From an uncultured Oscillospiraceae bacterium (GTDB lineage Bacteria > Bacillota > Clostridia > Oscillospirales > Ruminococcaceae), in NCBI GenBank assembly GCA_900546885.1, contig UREN01000016.1, positions 1-38,870 of the forward strand: a stretch of 38,870 nt of DNA, given 5' to 3'. The translations under genes and the position numbers were made by a program. Every line of letters begins with the position of its first letter. The first letter of the stretch is position 1. Below are positions 31,480-38,870 of this stretch, piece by piece. The notes below the pieces were generated by a model. It saw nothing but the letters and a program-made list of their open reading frames with translations. It was not told where the DNA came from and made no database searches.

Positions 31480-31555
31480 TGGGCCATCGCCAAGCGGTAA
31501 GGCAACGGACTTTGACTCCGTCACTGCGCTGGTTCGAATCCAGCTGGCCCAACCA
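31480..31555 (+). tRNA. tRNA-Gln (TTG anticodon)
   Basis: Acceptor TGGGCCA pairs with TGGCCCA (one G-T-type mismatch tolerated at the T-A start), then discriminator A and encoded CCA. The anticodon loop CTTTGAC reads TTG (Gln). The U-A first pair is typical of bacterial tRNA-Gln. Confidence 0.96.
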
Positions 31556-31606
31556 AAACAGCCCTGATTGCAGCGGCACGCTGCAATCAGGGCTGTTTCT
31601 GTTTCC
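31556..31606 (+). terminator. Terminator of tRNA-Arg/His/Gln operon
   Basis: Exact 20-base stem: AAACAGCCCTGATTGCAGCG (31556-31575) with its complement at 31579-31598, loop GCA, then T-rich CTGTTTCC. It begins directly after the CCA of tRNA-Gln. Confidence 0.92.
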
Positions 31607-31634
31607 ATGGGCGCTGCACTTGCAGCAAGATATA

Positions 31635-31643
31635 TGGTATACT
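31635..31643 (+). promoter_or_regulatory. Extended -10 promoter of nagZ-like gene
   Basis: TGG (31635-31637) directly before TATACT (31638-31643), an extended -10; no good -35 is present. The same TGGTATACT form occurs before the DUF4358 gene. Confidence 0.6.
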
Positions 31644-31713
31644 GTAAAAAACGGTGCTATGCGCACAGTGGGCTGCACCACAGGCCGAAAAACAGAAAGG
31701 GGGCCGCGGGCCT

Positions 31714-32940
31714 ATGGCGGGCAGGAAACGGCAGCGGCAGGGCAAAAAGAAAGCATGGGCACTGGCTGCGGCTGTGCTGGCGCTTTGCGGCGCGGCAGCA
31801 TGGGCTGTGCTTGCCCCGCGTGCTGCCCATGTAAGCAACAGCGAGGCAAGCAGCGCGCAGGCAAACAGCGCGCAGGCAGGCAGCGTGCAGACGGCGCCAA
31901 GTGAGCCTGCGCCGGCGCAGCAGGCGCCAAACGATGGAATAGATGAGCTGCAGCAGCTTCTTGCCGGGATGACGCTGGAGGAAAAGGTGGGCCAGATGTT
32001 CCTGGTGCGCTGCCCACGTCGGGATGCCGCGCAAAAGGCAGCGGAATATCATCTGGGCGGTTATCTGCTTTTTTCAGAAGATTTTGAGGGCAGAACGCCG
32101 CAGACAGCGGCCGCCGAAATTGCCAGCTATCAGGCGGCGGCCACAGTGCCGCTGTTTATTGGCGTAGATGAAGAGGGCGGCGCCATCAACCGCATCAGCC
32201 GCTTTTCCGCATTCCGCGCCGCGCCGTTTCCGTCGCCCCAGCAGCTGTATCAAGCGGACGGGCTGGCGGCCGTGCGGCGGGACACCTTGGAAAAATGCGC
32301 TTTTCTGCGCGGCCTTGGCATCAATATGAACTTTGCGCCCGTGTGCGATGTAAGCACGGAGGAAAGCGATTTTATCTATGCGCGCACCCTGGGCCAGGGG
32401 CCGCAGCAAACGGCAGCATATGCCCGCGAAGTGGTGCAGGCCATGGCCGGGCAGGGGGTGGCCAGTGTGCTGAAGCATTTCCCCGGCTATGGGAACAATG
32501 CCGATACCCACACCGGCATTGCACATGACATGCGCAGCTATGAAACGTTTGAACAGGCAGATTTTGTGCCCTTTCGTGCGGGCATTGAGGCAGGGGCCAA
32601 TGTGGTGCTGGTGTGTCACAACATTGTGGAGTGTATGGACGCCAGTATGCCCGCCTCACTTTCGCCCCGCGTGCACGAAATTTTACGGCAGGAGCTTGGG
32701 TTTTCCGGTGTGATTGTGACAGACGACCTGTATATGCGCGGCATCCGGGACTTTATGGGCCCCGCTGATGCCGCCGTGCAGGCTGTGCTGGCAGGCAATG
32801 ACCTTCTGTGCTGCACGGAATTTGAAGTGCAGGTGCCTGCCGTGGTTGAGGCTGTGCGGCACGGCGTGATTGACCAGGCGCAGGTGGATGCCTCTGTTTT
32901 GCGCATTTTGTGTTTGAAACAGGCGCTGGGGCTGTTGTAA
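31714..32940 (+). CDS. nagZ: Glycoside hydrolase family 3, NagZ-like
   Basis: This 408-residue protein has a basic N-terminus and a membrane anchor or signal (about 13-35), an Ala/Ser/Gln-rich linker (40-85), then a GH3 domain (from about 90). Key marks are LEEKVGQMFLV, the substrate-binding KHFPGYGN with the following DTHTG (the NagZ catalytic His/Asp loop), VGVDEEGG-like IGVDEEGGAINRI, and the nucleophile segment VTDDLYM (second D). It probably trims N-acetylglucosamine from peptidoglycan or another surface glycan, outside the membrane. It lacks the C-terminal domain of Bacillus NagZ. Start ATG 31714 is preceded by AAAGGGGG. Confidence 0.9.
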   Translation: MAGRKRQRQGKKKAWALAAAVLALCGAAAWAVLAPRAAHVSNSEASSAQANSAQAGSVQTAPSEPAPAQQAPNDGIDELQQLLAGMTLEEKVGQMFLVRCPRRDAAQKAAEYHLGGYLLFSEDFEGRTPQTAAAEIASYQAAATVPLFIGVDEEGGAINRISRFSAFRAAPFPSPQQLYQADGLAAVRRDTLEKCAFLRGLGINMNFAPVCDVSTEESDFIYARTLGQGPQQTAAYAREVVQAMAGQGVASVLKHFPGYGNNADTHTGIAHDMRSYETFEQADFVPFRAGIEAGANVVLVCHNIVECMDASMPASLSPRVHEILRQELGFSGVIVTDDLYMRGIRDFMGPADAAVQAVLAGNDLLCCTEFEVQVPAVVEAVRHGVIDQAQVDASVLRILCLKQALGLL

Positions 32941-32987
32941 AGGCGAAAAAAGGTTGCAGGCAAGGGCTTCCATTTCGAGGAAAAACA

Positions 32988-32996
32988 TGGTATACT
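32988..32996 (+). promoter_or_regulatory. Extended -10 promoter of DUF4358 lipoprotein gene
   Basis: TGG (32988-32990) plus TATACT (32991-32996). The possible -35 TTCCAT (32968-32973) is poor. Confidence 0.6.
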
Positions 32997-33093
32997 TCCC
33001 CCTGCGCATGCATGAAAGGGCGCCGGGCTGCCATACTATGGCCAGGACGGTGCAACATGCCGCGCAAAACCGCGGAAGGAACGGAGAACAAAT

Positions 33094-33645
33094 ATGAAAA
33101 AGCAATGGATTCACCTGATTTGTATGCTGCTTGCCGTGTGCATGCTGGCCGCGTGCGGCGCGCCGGCCAGCAGCAGCTCTGCGCAGGAGAAAGACTATGT
33201 GCAGGCCATTATCAATGCGCGCAGCAGCGAAGAAAACGAGAATGATGCCATCTATACCTGGAAAACGGGCGGCCCAGTAAGCCTTGGCCTGAACCCGTAT
33301 GATGTTTCGGACGAGGATGCTGCATCCACGGTGCCCATGATGCTCAGCACGCTTGGGCTGGAAGAGGATATGCTTTCCGAATATGCCATGAGCATGTCGC
33401 TGATGAACGTGCGCGCCTATGCTGTGGGCATTTTTGTGCCTGCAGAGGGCAGGGCGGAAGACGTGCAGGCCGCGCTGGAGAGTTATGTAGCGGCACAGCG
33501 CAGTGCCTTTGAACAGTATTTGCAGGATCAATATACCATTGCGCAAAATGCCGTCATCGAGACGCTGCCCGGCGGGGAAGTGATGCTGGTGATGAGCGAA
33601 GATGCCGCCCAGACAGCGCAGGCGCTGCGGGATGCATTGAAATAA
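33094..33645 (+). CDS. DUF4358 family lipoprotein
   Basis: This 183-residue lipoprotein has a signal peptide with lipobox LAAC (Cys21), a short Ser-rich linker, then a DUF4358-like domain: MLSTLGLEEDMLSEYAMSMSLMNVRAYAVGIFVPAEGRAEDVQAALESYVAAQRSAF with the closing helix TIAQNAVIETLPGGEVMLVMSED. Family function is unknown. Start ATG follows GGAACGGAG. It stands alone between the nagZ-like gene and a terminator. Confidence 0.88.
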   Translation: MKKQWIHLICMLLAVCMLAACGAPASSSSAQEKDYVQAIINARSSEENENDAIYTWKTGGPVSLGLNPYDVSDEDAASTVPMMLSTLGLEEDMLSEYAMSMSLMNVRAYAVGIFVPAEGRAEDVQAALESYVAAQRSAFEQYLQDQYTIAQNAVIETLPGGEVMLVMSEDAAQTAQALRDALK

Positions 33646-33663
33646 GACAGAAAAAAGCAAACA

Positions 33664-33692
33664 AAAAGGCAGGCGCACAGCGCCTGCCTTTT
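33664..33692. terminator. Bidirectional terminator
   Basis: AAAAGGCAGGCGC (33664-33676) / GCGCCTGCCTTTT (33680-33692), loop ACA, with As upstream and Ts downstream. It lies between the converging lipoprotein and glycosyltransferase-like genes. Confidence 0.9.
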
Positions 33693-33745
33693 CAATTTCA
33701 CCGGCCTGGGCATGGGCCTGCCGCCGCGCGGGCCGCCCGGCGCTG

Positions 33746-35290
33746 CTATTTCTGTGCGCAGGCACGTCTTGCCCTCAGGCGTTTGGCCACGGCGGAATAT
33801 GCGGCGGGAAGGCCCGCTGCCGCATAGGGAATCATCATGACGGCATAACTCCAGATATACAGGCTTTTCGCCTCCCAGAACGTATGAAACACGAACCCTC
33901 CAAACACAATCACAGCGGGAATCAGCGCCTCTGCGCTCCAGCTGCGGCGGCGCAGCCACAGTGCGGCCGCGGCGCCGGAATAGGTGAGCGCCTGCACCAC
34001 ATCGGCTGCAAACACGGCGGCGTGGTGCATGGGCCCGGCATAAAAGGCACGGATGGCCGCAGGCGCAAGGTTGTCCAGCAGGGCGCTGCAGCTTGCCCAG
34101 AACGATGCGTAGGTGGGCTCGCACCACTGTGTCAGCGTTTTTAAACCGAAAAAGTGCGCGGCGTAGCCGGGGCTTTGCACAAATGTAAGGCAGCGCGCTT
34201 TGATCATTTCCCAGGCTTCGGCCGTGATGGCAGCGCCGTCCCCCTGGTGCAAAACATACAAAATATCGTTGTACTGGTTGAACCAGCCGGGCCCCAGCGG
34301 CCCTTCCTGAAGGCCCATGGCAATCCAGGCGGTAAACGGCTCGCCGCTGTGAAGGTCAAAGCCGCTTACCGCTTCCATACCCAGCAGCATGGCTTCGCTG
34401 GCCGCAAGGCACAGCGACACTGTCAGCGCCAGCCCGGCCAGCGGGCGCGCCTTCCTTTGGCGCAGCGCCGCCAGCGCATACAGCAGGCCCAGCCCCACAA
34501 GAAACACCGCGCTGTTGGGCTTGGCCAGAATGGCAAGCGCCATCAGGCAGCATGCCGCAAGATAGTGGCGCCACCGCCCGCCGCGCACCGCCTGCATGGC
34601 ATAGTACACGGCCCCCGCGCAGCAGGCGGCAGAAGCCAGGGTGCCGTAGATAAATGTGCTGAAAAGGGCAGTGGGAAATGTGGCGATGCAAAGCGCCGCA
34701 CATGCGGTAAGGGCGGCGCGGCTTTCCGTCAAAAGCTGGGTGATGCCCAGCAAGAACCAGGTGAGCAGGGCGGCAAACAGTGCATTGCACACCTCGAAAG
34801 CAAAAAAGTGGTGGCCCATGCCGAACAGTTGTGCCAATAGGGCCGCCCACAGCGTGGTGCCCAGCTGATAGGGAAACTGGGAATAATAGGCCAGCGGGCG
34901 CAGCAGGCTGTAATCGCCCGCAAGCAGGTTGCTGGCGCCGTTGCACACCATGGCGCGGTCTGCCTCTGGCGCGGCGCCGTTGAACCAGGCCCATATGGCG
35001 CTGACAGCAAATACGCACAGGCACGTTGCCAGCTTTAAAGCAAAGGGCGGCACATGATGCAGGCACTTCGCCAGCCAAACGCCTGCGGCACACACGGCGC
35101 CGCAGCCCAGCGCCACCCAGGGCATGGCGGAAAACGAGAGAAAGGGAATTTCGGTATAATCTTCGGGGAAATAGGCCGTCACTACAATGCTGCACACGGC
35201 AAGCAGCGAAAAGCTAAGCGCCGTGCACCAGAAAAATACCGCGCGGCACAGCCTGTAGAACCGGTTTTTGCAAAGGGGATATTCAGGCAA
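33746..35290 (-). CDS. Polytopic membrane protein, GT-C glycosyltransferase-like
   Basis: This 514-residue protein has about 11-12 membrane helices. Its second extracytoplasmic stretch reads FNGAAPEADRAMVCNGASNLLAGDYSLLRPLAYYSQFPYQLGTTLWAALLAQLFG, like the first large loop of GT-C-type glycosyltransferases (dolichyl-phosphate-mannose and ArnT/GT39 types), where acidic residues bind the lipid donor. A later YFSQFP-type segment and NKPN-like AILAKPNSAVFLVG are typical as well. It probably adds a sugar to a cell-surface polymer from a polyprenyl-phosphate donor; the exact family is unsure. It is monocistronic; a T-rich upstream region follows its start. Confidence 0.7.
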   Translation of the reverse strand: MPEYPLCKNRFYRLCRAVFFWCTALSFSLLAVCSIVVTAYFPEDYTEIPFLSFSAMPWVALGCGAVCAAGVWLAKCLHHVPPFALKLATCLCVFAVSAIWAWFNGAAPEADRAMVCNGASNLLAGDYSLLRPLAYYSQFPYQLGTTLWAALLAQLFGMGHHFFAFEVCNALFAALLTWFLLGITQLLTESRAALTACAALCIATFPTALFSTFIYGTLASAACCAGAVYYAMQAVRGGRWRHYLAACCLMALAILAKPNSAVFLVGLGLLYALAALRQRKARPLAGLALTVSLCLAASEAMLLGMEAVSGFDLHSGEPFTAWIAMGLQEGPLGPGWFNQYNDILYVLHQGDGAAITAEAWEMIKARCLTFVQSPGYAAHFFGLKTLTQWCEPTYASFWASCSALLDNLAPAAIRAFYAGPMHHAAVFAADVVQALTYSGAAAALWLRRRSWSAEALIPAVIVFGGFVFHTFWEAKSLYIWSYAVMMIPYAAAGLPAAYSAVAKRLRARRACAQK

Positions 35291-35391
35291 AAGAAAGACA
35301 CCTTTCTGTAGCTATTTTAGAAACTTTTCTTATCATATCAAATCAGAGGGGTATTTTACAATTCATTCATGGAAAAAAACGTCGGCTGTGT

Positions 35392-35397
35392 TATAAT
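35392..35397 (+). promoter_or_regulatory. -10 element of CBS gene promoter
   Basis: A perfect TATAAT lies 82 bases before the CBS gene start; no convincing -35 is found at 16-18 bases upstream. Confidence 0.5.
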
Positions 35398-35478
35398 GTT
35401 ACTGGGTTCCGAAAGCAAATTCCCCGCTGCGCCCGCCGGGCGCGGCGAAAAAAACGGTAAAGGGGTCATATCAGCATC

Positions 35479-35952
35479 ATGAACCTGTTCTATTTTCTCA
35501 CACCAAAAGCTGAGGTAGCTTACTTATACAACGATTTTACCCTTCGTCAGGCCCTTGAAAAGATGGAATATCACCGATATTCCTCCATTCCCATTCTCAA
35601 CCGTGCGGGCGAATATGTGGGCACCGTGACGGAAGGCGACCTTTTGTGGTTTATTAAAAATAACGCCGGGCTGGACCTTTCCTCTGCCGAAGACACGCCG
35701 CTGATGTCTATCCCGCGCAAACACGACTATGCGTGTGTGCCCATCGATACGGACATCGACCACCTTATTCATGCCGCTATGCGGCAGAACTTTGTGCCCG
35801 TCATAGACGGCAAAAACAGTTTTATCGGCATTGTAAAGCGCAATGCACTGATTCAATATTGCTACGAGCGGTACCGCCAGGCTCCGCCGCATGCGGCAGG
35901 GCAAAACTTCTCAGGCTATCAGGAGAAAAACTGCTTGACAAATGTTCGATAG
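35479..35952 (+). CDS. CBS domain-pair protein
   Basis: This 157-residue cytoplasmic protein consists of two CBS domains: the first at about 5-62 (ALEKMEYHRYSSIPILNRAGEYVGTVTEGDLLW) and the second at about 72-128 (VPIDTDIDHLIHAAMRQNFVPVIDGKNSFIGIVKRNALIQY). Such pairs bind adenine nucleotides or (p)ppGpp-like molecules and sense cell energy. The tail (130-157) is unstructured. The ATG follows AAAGGGGT at 11 bases. The end of the gene contains the -35 of the tRNA-Pro promoter. Confidence 0.92.
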   Translation: MNLFYFLTPKAEVAYLYNDFTLRQALEKMEYHRYSSIPILNRAGEYVGTVTEGDLLWFIKNNAGLDLSSAEDTPLMSIPRKHDYACVPIDTDIDHLIHAAMRQNFVPVIDGKNSFIGIVKRNALIQYCYERYRQAPPHAAGQNFSGYQEKNCLTNVR

Positions 35953-35963
35953 CATCGTATAAT
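35935..35963 (+). promoter_or_regulatory. Consensus promoter of tRNA-Pro, starts inside CBS gene
   Basis: TTGACA (35935-35940), 17-base spacer, TATAAT (35958-35963): both hexamers match consensus exactly. The -35 lies in the last codons of the CBS gene (stop at 35952). Confidence 0.9.
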
Positions 35964-35968
35964 ATCAC

Positions 35969-35987
35969 TTGCCGCAAAAAGCGGCAA
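35969..35987 (+). repeat. Leader hairpin before tRNA-Pro
   Basis: TTGCCGC (35969-35975) / GCGGCAA (35981-35987), loop AAAAA. It lies between the expected transcript start (about 35970) and the mature tRNA at 35992. Confidence 0.7.
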
Positions 35988-35991
35988 ATGT

Positions 35992-36068
35992 CCGGGTGTA
36001 GCGCAGTTTGGTAGCGCGCTTGAATGGGGTTCAAGAGGCCGTGAGTTCGACTCTCGCCACTCGGACCA
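35992..36068 (+). tRNA. tRNA-Pro (GGG anticodon)
   Basis: Acceptor CCGGGTG pairs with CACTCGG (one G-T), then discriminator A and encoded CCA. The anticodon loop ATGGGGT reads GGG (Pro). Confidence 0.96.
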
Positions 36069-36070
36069 TT

Positions 36071-36125
36071 GAAAAAACCGCGTAATTGGGCCAGAAATGG
36101 CTTGGTTATGCGGTTTTTTCGTTTT
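36071..36125 (+). terminator. Terminator of tRNA-Pro
   Basis: GAAAAAACCGC (36071-36081) / GCGGTTTTTTC (36110-36120), with an inner GCCA/TGGC helix, then GTTTTTG. Confidence 0.88.
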
Positions 36126-36423
36126 TGTTTTCGGCCAAAAGAGGAAGAAAAAAGACGGGAAAAAAGGCAAAACGCTTAGACCAGCTTAGACCAAAGCTTA
36201 GCCTAAGCGGAGACTGGATTGGATTCGAAGTTTTCAGGGCGGCCGCCCACAGGGCCGGCTGCTTTTTGGGGCATTGGGGAAGATGGCGGCAGTGCCGAAA
36301 GCGGGCTTTGGCCGGCGCCCTTTTTAAATGTTTCGATTCCTTTACAAACCATCCAAAACAGGTGCGCAGGCCGTGCTTTTATGCTAATATCAAGAAAAAC
36401 GACGGCCGAAAGGGGGCTTTATT
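36126..36423. other. Spacer between tRNA-Pro and luxE, with GCTTAG repeats
   Basis: About 300 bases. It holds two direct copies of GCTTAGACCA (36174-36183, 36184-36193), a third GCTTAG (36196-36201) and an inverted CTAAGC (36203-36208). The second half (36210-36330) is GC-rich without a gene. TGC-TAATAT at 36382-36390 could be an extended -10 for luxE. Confidence 0.5.
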
Positions 36424-37545
36424 GTGGGAAGCCGCGAGAAGCTATTTGCCTGGGGCGATGCCTACGATGTGGAGGGCACGCAGCAACTGTTTGTGGATGC
36501 TGTGCGGGAAAACTGCGCGTTTCATGCCGCGCACTGCGAAGCGTATGGCAACGTGCTGCAACACATGGGCTTTTCGCCGGAAAGCCTGCGCACGCCGCAG
36601 GCGCTTGCAGCGCTGCCCGCATTGCCCACTGTGTTTTTCAAAAAGCACGAGGTCTATTCCATGCCGCGGCACCGCGCGCTGATTCACGCCACGTCTTCCG
36701 GCACGCAGGGAAGCATGAGCCACATTGCTTTCGAGGCAAGCGGGCTGTGGTGCGGGCTGCATATGGTGCTGCGCGTGGCGCGCTGGCGCGGCCTTCTTTC
36801 CGCCTGCCCGGCACACTATATCATTCTGGGTTATCAGCCGCACCGGGGCAACCATACGGCCGTAACCAAAACCGCATACGGCGCCACACTGTTCAGCCCG
36901 GCGCTAAGCCGCACCTTTGCATTGAAATATGGCGAAAACGGTTACGAGCCGGACATGGCGTGCGTGGTGCAGGCCGTGCTGCGGTATGCGCGCGCACGCT
37001 TTCCTGTGCGCTTCATGGGGTTTCCCTCTTACACTTATTTTATGCTCAGCCAAATGCGGGAACAGGGCGTCCGCGTGCAGCTGCCGGAGGGCTCGCTGAT
37101 GATGCTGGGCGGCGGGTGGAAACAGTTTTACACCCAGCGTGTGGAAAAGGAAGTGCTGTATGAACTGGCACAGAAAGTGCTGGGCATTCCGGAAACACAT
37201 GTGGTGGAGTTTTTCGGCGCAGTGGAACACCCCATTTTATACTGTGACTGCCCGCGCCATCACTTTCATGTGCCAGTGTATAGCCGAGTGATAATCCGTG
37301 ACGTAAACACCCTGCAGCCTGTGCCGAACGGCCAGCCGGGCCTTGTGAACCTCATCACCCCCATGGTGAAAGCCACGCCTGTCACCAGCGTCATCACAGA
37401 TGATTTGGGTGTGCTGCACAATGGGGAGGAATGCGGCTGCGGCTTGCGCGCGCCCTATTTGGAGATATTGGGCCGCGTGGGCATGAAAGAGATTAAAACG
37501 TGTGCCGCCGGCGCGGCAGAGCTTTTGAAGGGGGCGGCAATATGA
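36424..37545 (+). CDS. luxE: LuxE-type acyl-protein synthetase
   Basis: This 373-residue protein belongs to the LuxE family (PF04443), which activates a fatty or other carboxylic acid with ATP and passes it to the LuxC reductase. Marks include ALPTVFFKKHEVYSMP, the phosphate-binding type TSSGTQGSMSHIAFE (91-105), GYQPHRGNHTAVTKTAYGA, and the C-terminal FFGAVEHPILYCDCPRHHFHVPVYSRVIIRD, then GQPGLVNLITPM, then ITDDLGV. Start is GTG at 36424, about 13 bases after AAAGGGGG, with no in-frame ATG nearby. It overlaps luxC by four bases (ATGA), so the two are translationally coupled. Confidence 0.92.
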   Translation: MGSREKLFAWGDAYDVEGTQQLFVDAVRENCAFHAAHCEAYGNVLQHMGFSPESLRTPQALAALPALPTVFFKKHEVYSMPRHRALIHATSSGTQGSMSHIAFEASGLWCGLHMVLRVARWRGLLSACPAHYIILGYQPHRGNHTAVTKTAYGATLFSPALSRTFALKYGENGYEPDMACVVQAVLRYARARFPVRFMGFPSYTYFMLSQMREQGVRVQLPEGSLMMLGGGWKQFYTQRVEKEVLYELAQKVLGIPETHVVEFFGAVEHPILYCDCPRHHFHVPVYSRVIIRDVNTLQPVPNGQPGLVNLITPMVKATPVTSVITDDLGVLHNGEECGCGLRAPYLEILGRVGMKEIKTCAAGAAELLKGAAI

Positions 37546-38834
37546 TTCTGGCAAGGGGACAGCTGTATGAACACAGCTGCCAGGAAGAGATATTGCAGCG
37601 CATGGGAAGCGAGATAGACGCGGCCCGCACACAGAAAAGCCTGCCCGCAGACACTGTGGTGGCTGCGCTGGACGCGCTGGCGCGCCAAATAGAGACAGGC
37701 AGTTTTGCCCGGCGCGCGCTGGCGCTGGGCATTACGGCGCAGCAGCTGGCGCAGGCAGTGTGCATGCTGCGCCGGGAAAGCGTGGAATACCGCCTGAGCA
37801 CCGAGCTTGGCCCGCAGCCCTTTGCACCGCGCACCCTGGCCCCGCCGCTGGAAAAGGGGCGCCGCACGGTGCGGCTGCACCCGCTGGGCGTTCTGATGCA
37901 CATTGCGGCCGGCAATGCGGACGGCCTGCCTGTGCTGAGCCTGGCCGAGGGCCTTGTGACAGGCAACATCAATATTTTGAAACTTCCGCAGGCCGACGGC
38001 GGCCTCTCGCTGGAGCTTGTGCAGACGCTGATTGGCCTTGCGCCGGAGCTGGCAGATTTTATCTATGTGTTCGATACGCCGTCCAGCGACATTGCCGCCA
38101 TGCGGCAGATGGCGGCGTACAGCGATGGCATTGTGGTGTGGGGCGGCGACGCGGCTGTGGCAGCCGTGCGGCAGATGGCGCCTGTGGGCGCCAAGCTGAT
38201 AGAGTGGGGCCACCGCCTCAGCTTTGCCTACCTTTCCGGCTATGAGGACAAAGCCCGCGAGCTGGCACAGCTTGCCGCACATATCATAAGCACGCGCCAG
38301 CTTTTGTGCAGTTCGTGCCAGGTGATTTTTCTGGACACGGAGGACATGGGGCAGGTATATGCCTTCTGTGAGGAATTTTTGCCCATTCTGGAGGCGGCCG
38401 CGCAGGCGGGCCCGCCGGAGGAGATTGGTACCCGCGCACAGGTTACCCTGCGCCGCTATGCAGCTATGCTGGAGCATGCGGCCTTCGGCACAGGCGCGCA
38501 GGCGGGGCGCCGCATTTATTCCGGCAGGCTTTGCCAGCTTGTGGCTTGCGAAGACCACGAGCTGGAATTGTCCGAGATGTTTGCAAGCTGCCTTGTCAAG
38601 CGCCTGCCGGCCGGAAAAATGGCGCCGGTGCTGCGCGGGGCCCAGGGGCGGCTGCAAACGGCAGGGCTTGTGTGTGCGCCGGAAAAGCGGGCCGCGCTGG
38701 CGCAGGCCCTTGCCAGGTGCGGCGTTGTGCGCATTACGCGCGCGGGTTCCATGTCGCACACCCTGTGCGGGGAAGCACACGATGGTGAATATCCGCTGCG
38801 CCGCTATGTGCGCTTGGTAGAAACGGACGAGTAA
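37542..38834 (+). CDS. luxC: LuxC-type acyl-CoA/acyl-protein reductase
   Basis: This 430-residue protein is a LuxC-family aldehyde-forming reductase (PF05893, an aldehyde-dehydrogenase relative). It would reduce the LuxE-bound acyl group with NADPH to an aldehyde. Family marks are PLGVLMHIAAGNADGLPVLSLAEGLVTGNINILKLP (115-149), the NAD-fold segment VVWGGDAAVAAVRQM (198-212), and the nucleophile segment RQLLCSSCQVIFLD, with C256 aligned to the LuxC catalytic Cys. It starts inside the luxE stop after GAAGGGGGC. No luciferase (luxAB) or luxD is in the window, and the next gene is beyond its end. Confidence 0.92.
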   Translation: MILARGQLYEHSCQEEILQRMGSEIDAARTQKSLPADTVVAALDALARQIETGSFARRALALGITAQQLAQAVCMLRRESVEYRLSTELGPQPFAPRTLAPPLEKGRRTVRLHPLGVLMHIAAGNADGLPVLSLAEGLVTGNINILKLPQADGGLSLELVQTLIGLAPELADFIYVFDTPSSDIAAMRQMAAYSDGIVVWGGDAAVAAVRQMAPVGAKLIEWGHRLSFAYLSGYEDKARELAQLAAHIISTRQLLCSSCQVIFLDTEDMGQVYAFCEEFLPILEAAAQAGPPEEIGTRAQVTLRRYAAMLEHAAFGTGAQAGRRIYSGRLCQLVACEDHELELSEMFASCLVKRLPAGKMAPVLRGAQGRLQTAGLVCAPEKRAALAQALARCGVVRITRAGSMSHTLCGEAHDGEYPLRRYVRLVETDE

Positions 38835-38870
38835 AACAGAAAAACAGGCTGCGCCGGGAACACGCTGTTC

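Noticed and set aside
31376..31681. Minus-strand open frame across tRNA-His and tRNA-Gln (contains VGNGTRTHD and LGQLDSNQ)
   Set aside because: These are well-known false proteins made by translating tRNA genes; the tRNAs are on the other strand.
35919..36170. Minus-strand open frame across tRNA-Pro (contains WRESNSRPLEPHSSALPNCATPG)
   Set aside because: Same kind of tRNA-derived false protein.
35992..36423. Possible integrated element at tRNA-Pro
   Set aside because: No integrase, and I could not find a second copy of the tRNA 3' end in the window.

Overview
The window looks like a chromosomal contig end from a high-GC Firmicute of class Clostridia, most plausibly Oscillospiraceae/Ruminococcaceae (Faecalibacterium, Gemmiger or Subdoligranulum type). 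Reasons: a T-box leader on alaS, strong AGGAGG ribosome sites, sigma-A promoters (TTGACA-17-TATAAT), CCA encoded in every tRNA gene, and several Clostridia-type unknown families (DUF4367, DUF3788, DUF3169, DUF5685, DUF4358, probably DUF6514). The placement is inferred from gene content; no marker such as rRNA is present. Bases 1-74 are not biological: they are a poly-T run plus a complete Illumina TruSeq index adapter left on the contig end, and this truncates the first gene.

Left part (75-5300). A minus-strand group encodes an XRE regulator, an ECF-type sigma factor, a membrane-anchored DUF4367 protein (likely anti-sigma) and a small exported protein cut by the contig end. Its promoter-distal part is clearly AT-richer than the rest. 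A small HTH gene with a partner follows, then a tRNA-Trp/Asp/Thr operon, a repeat-bearing spacer and a long, atypical ribose-phosphate diphosphokinase.

Middle (5450-15600). This is a plus-strand housekeeping run: a membrane protein, T-box-controlled alaS, a HIT protein, a phosphoribosyltransferase, comEC (with an unrecognisable metallo-beta-lactamase part), holA, RNase M5 (rnmV) and a DUF3788 protein. An XRE/DUF3169 pair follows, with two clear inverted-repeat operators on its promoter.

Middle-right (15600-25600). On the minus strand lie a UvrA2-like ATPase lacking the UvrB-binding domain and a tRNA-Leu. On the plus strand lie an RluA-type pseudouridine synthase and an M20 peptidase broken by a one-base deletion. 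Back on the minus strand are a GNAT-YoaP protein, a beta-lactamase-fold serine hydrolase, and a three-gene operon of a DUF5685 protein, a J-like protein without HPD and a small membrane protein.

Right part (25750-38870). It holds a TrpX/YtpX-type ABC importer (lipoprotein, permease, ATPase), a polysaccharide deacetylase, rmuC, a tRNA-Arg/His/Gln operon, a NagZ-like glycosidase, a DUF4358 lipoprotein, a polytopic glycosyltransferase-like protein, a CBS-pair protein and a tRNA-Pro whose promoter begins inside the CBS gene. The window ends with a translationally coupled luxE-luxC pair, a fatty-acid-reductase cassette with no luciferase in view.

The most unusual observations are the LuxE-LuxC pair, the J protein with a Cys-rich tail and no HPD, the UvrA2-type protein, the ComEC C-terminus, the operator-rich XRE/DUF3169 promoter, and leader hairpins between promoter and tRNA. 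I found no CRISPR array, transposase, integrase or complete prophage.
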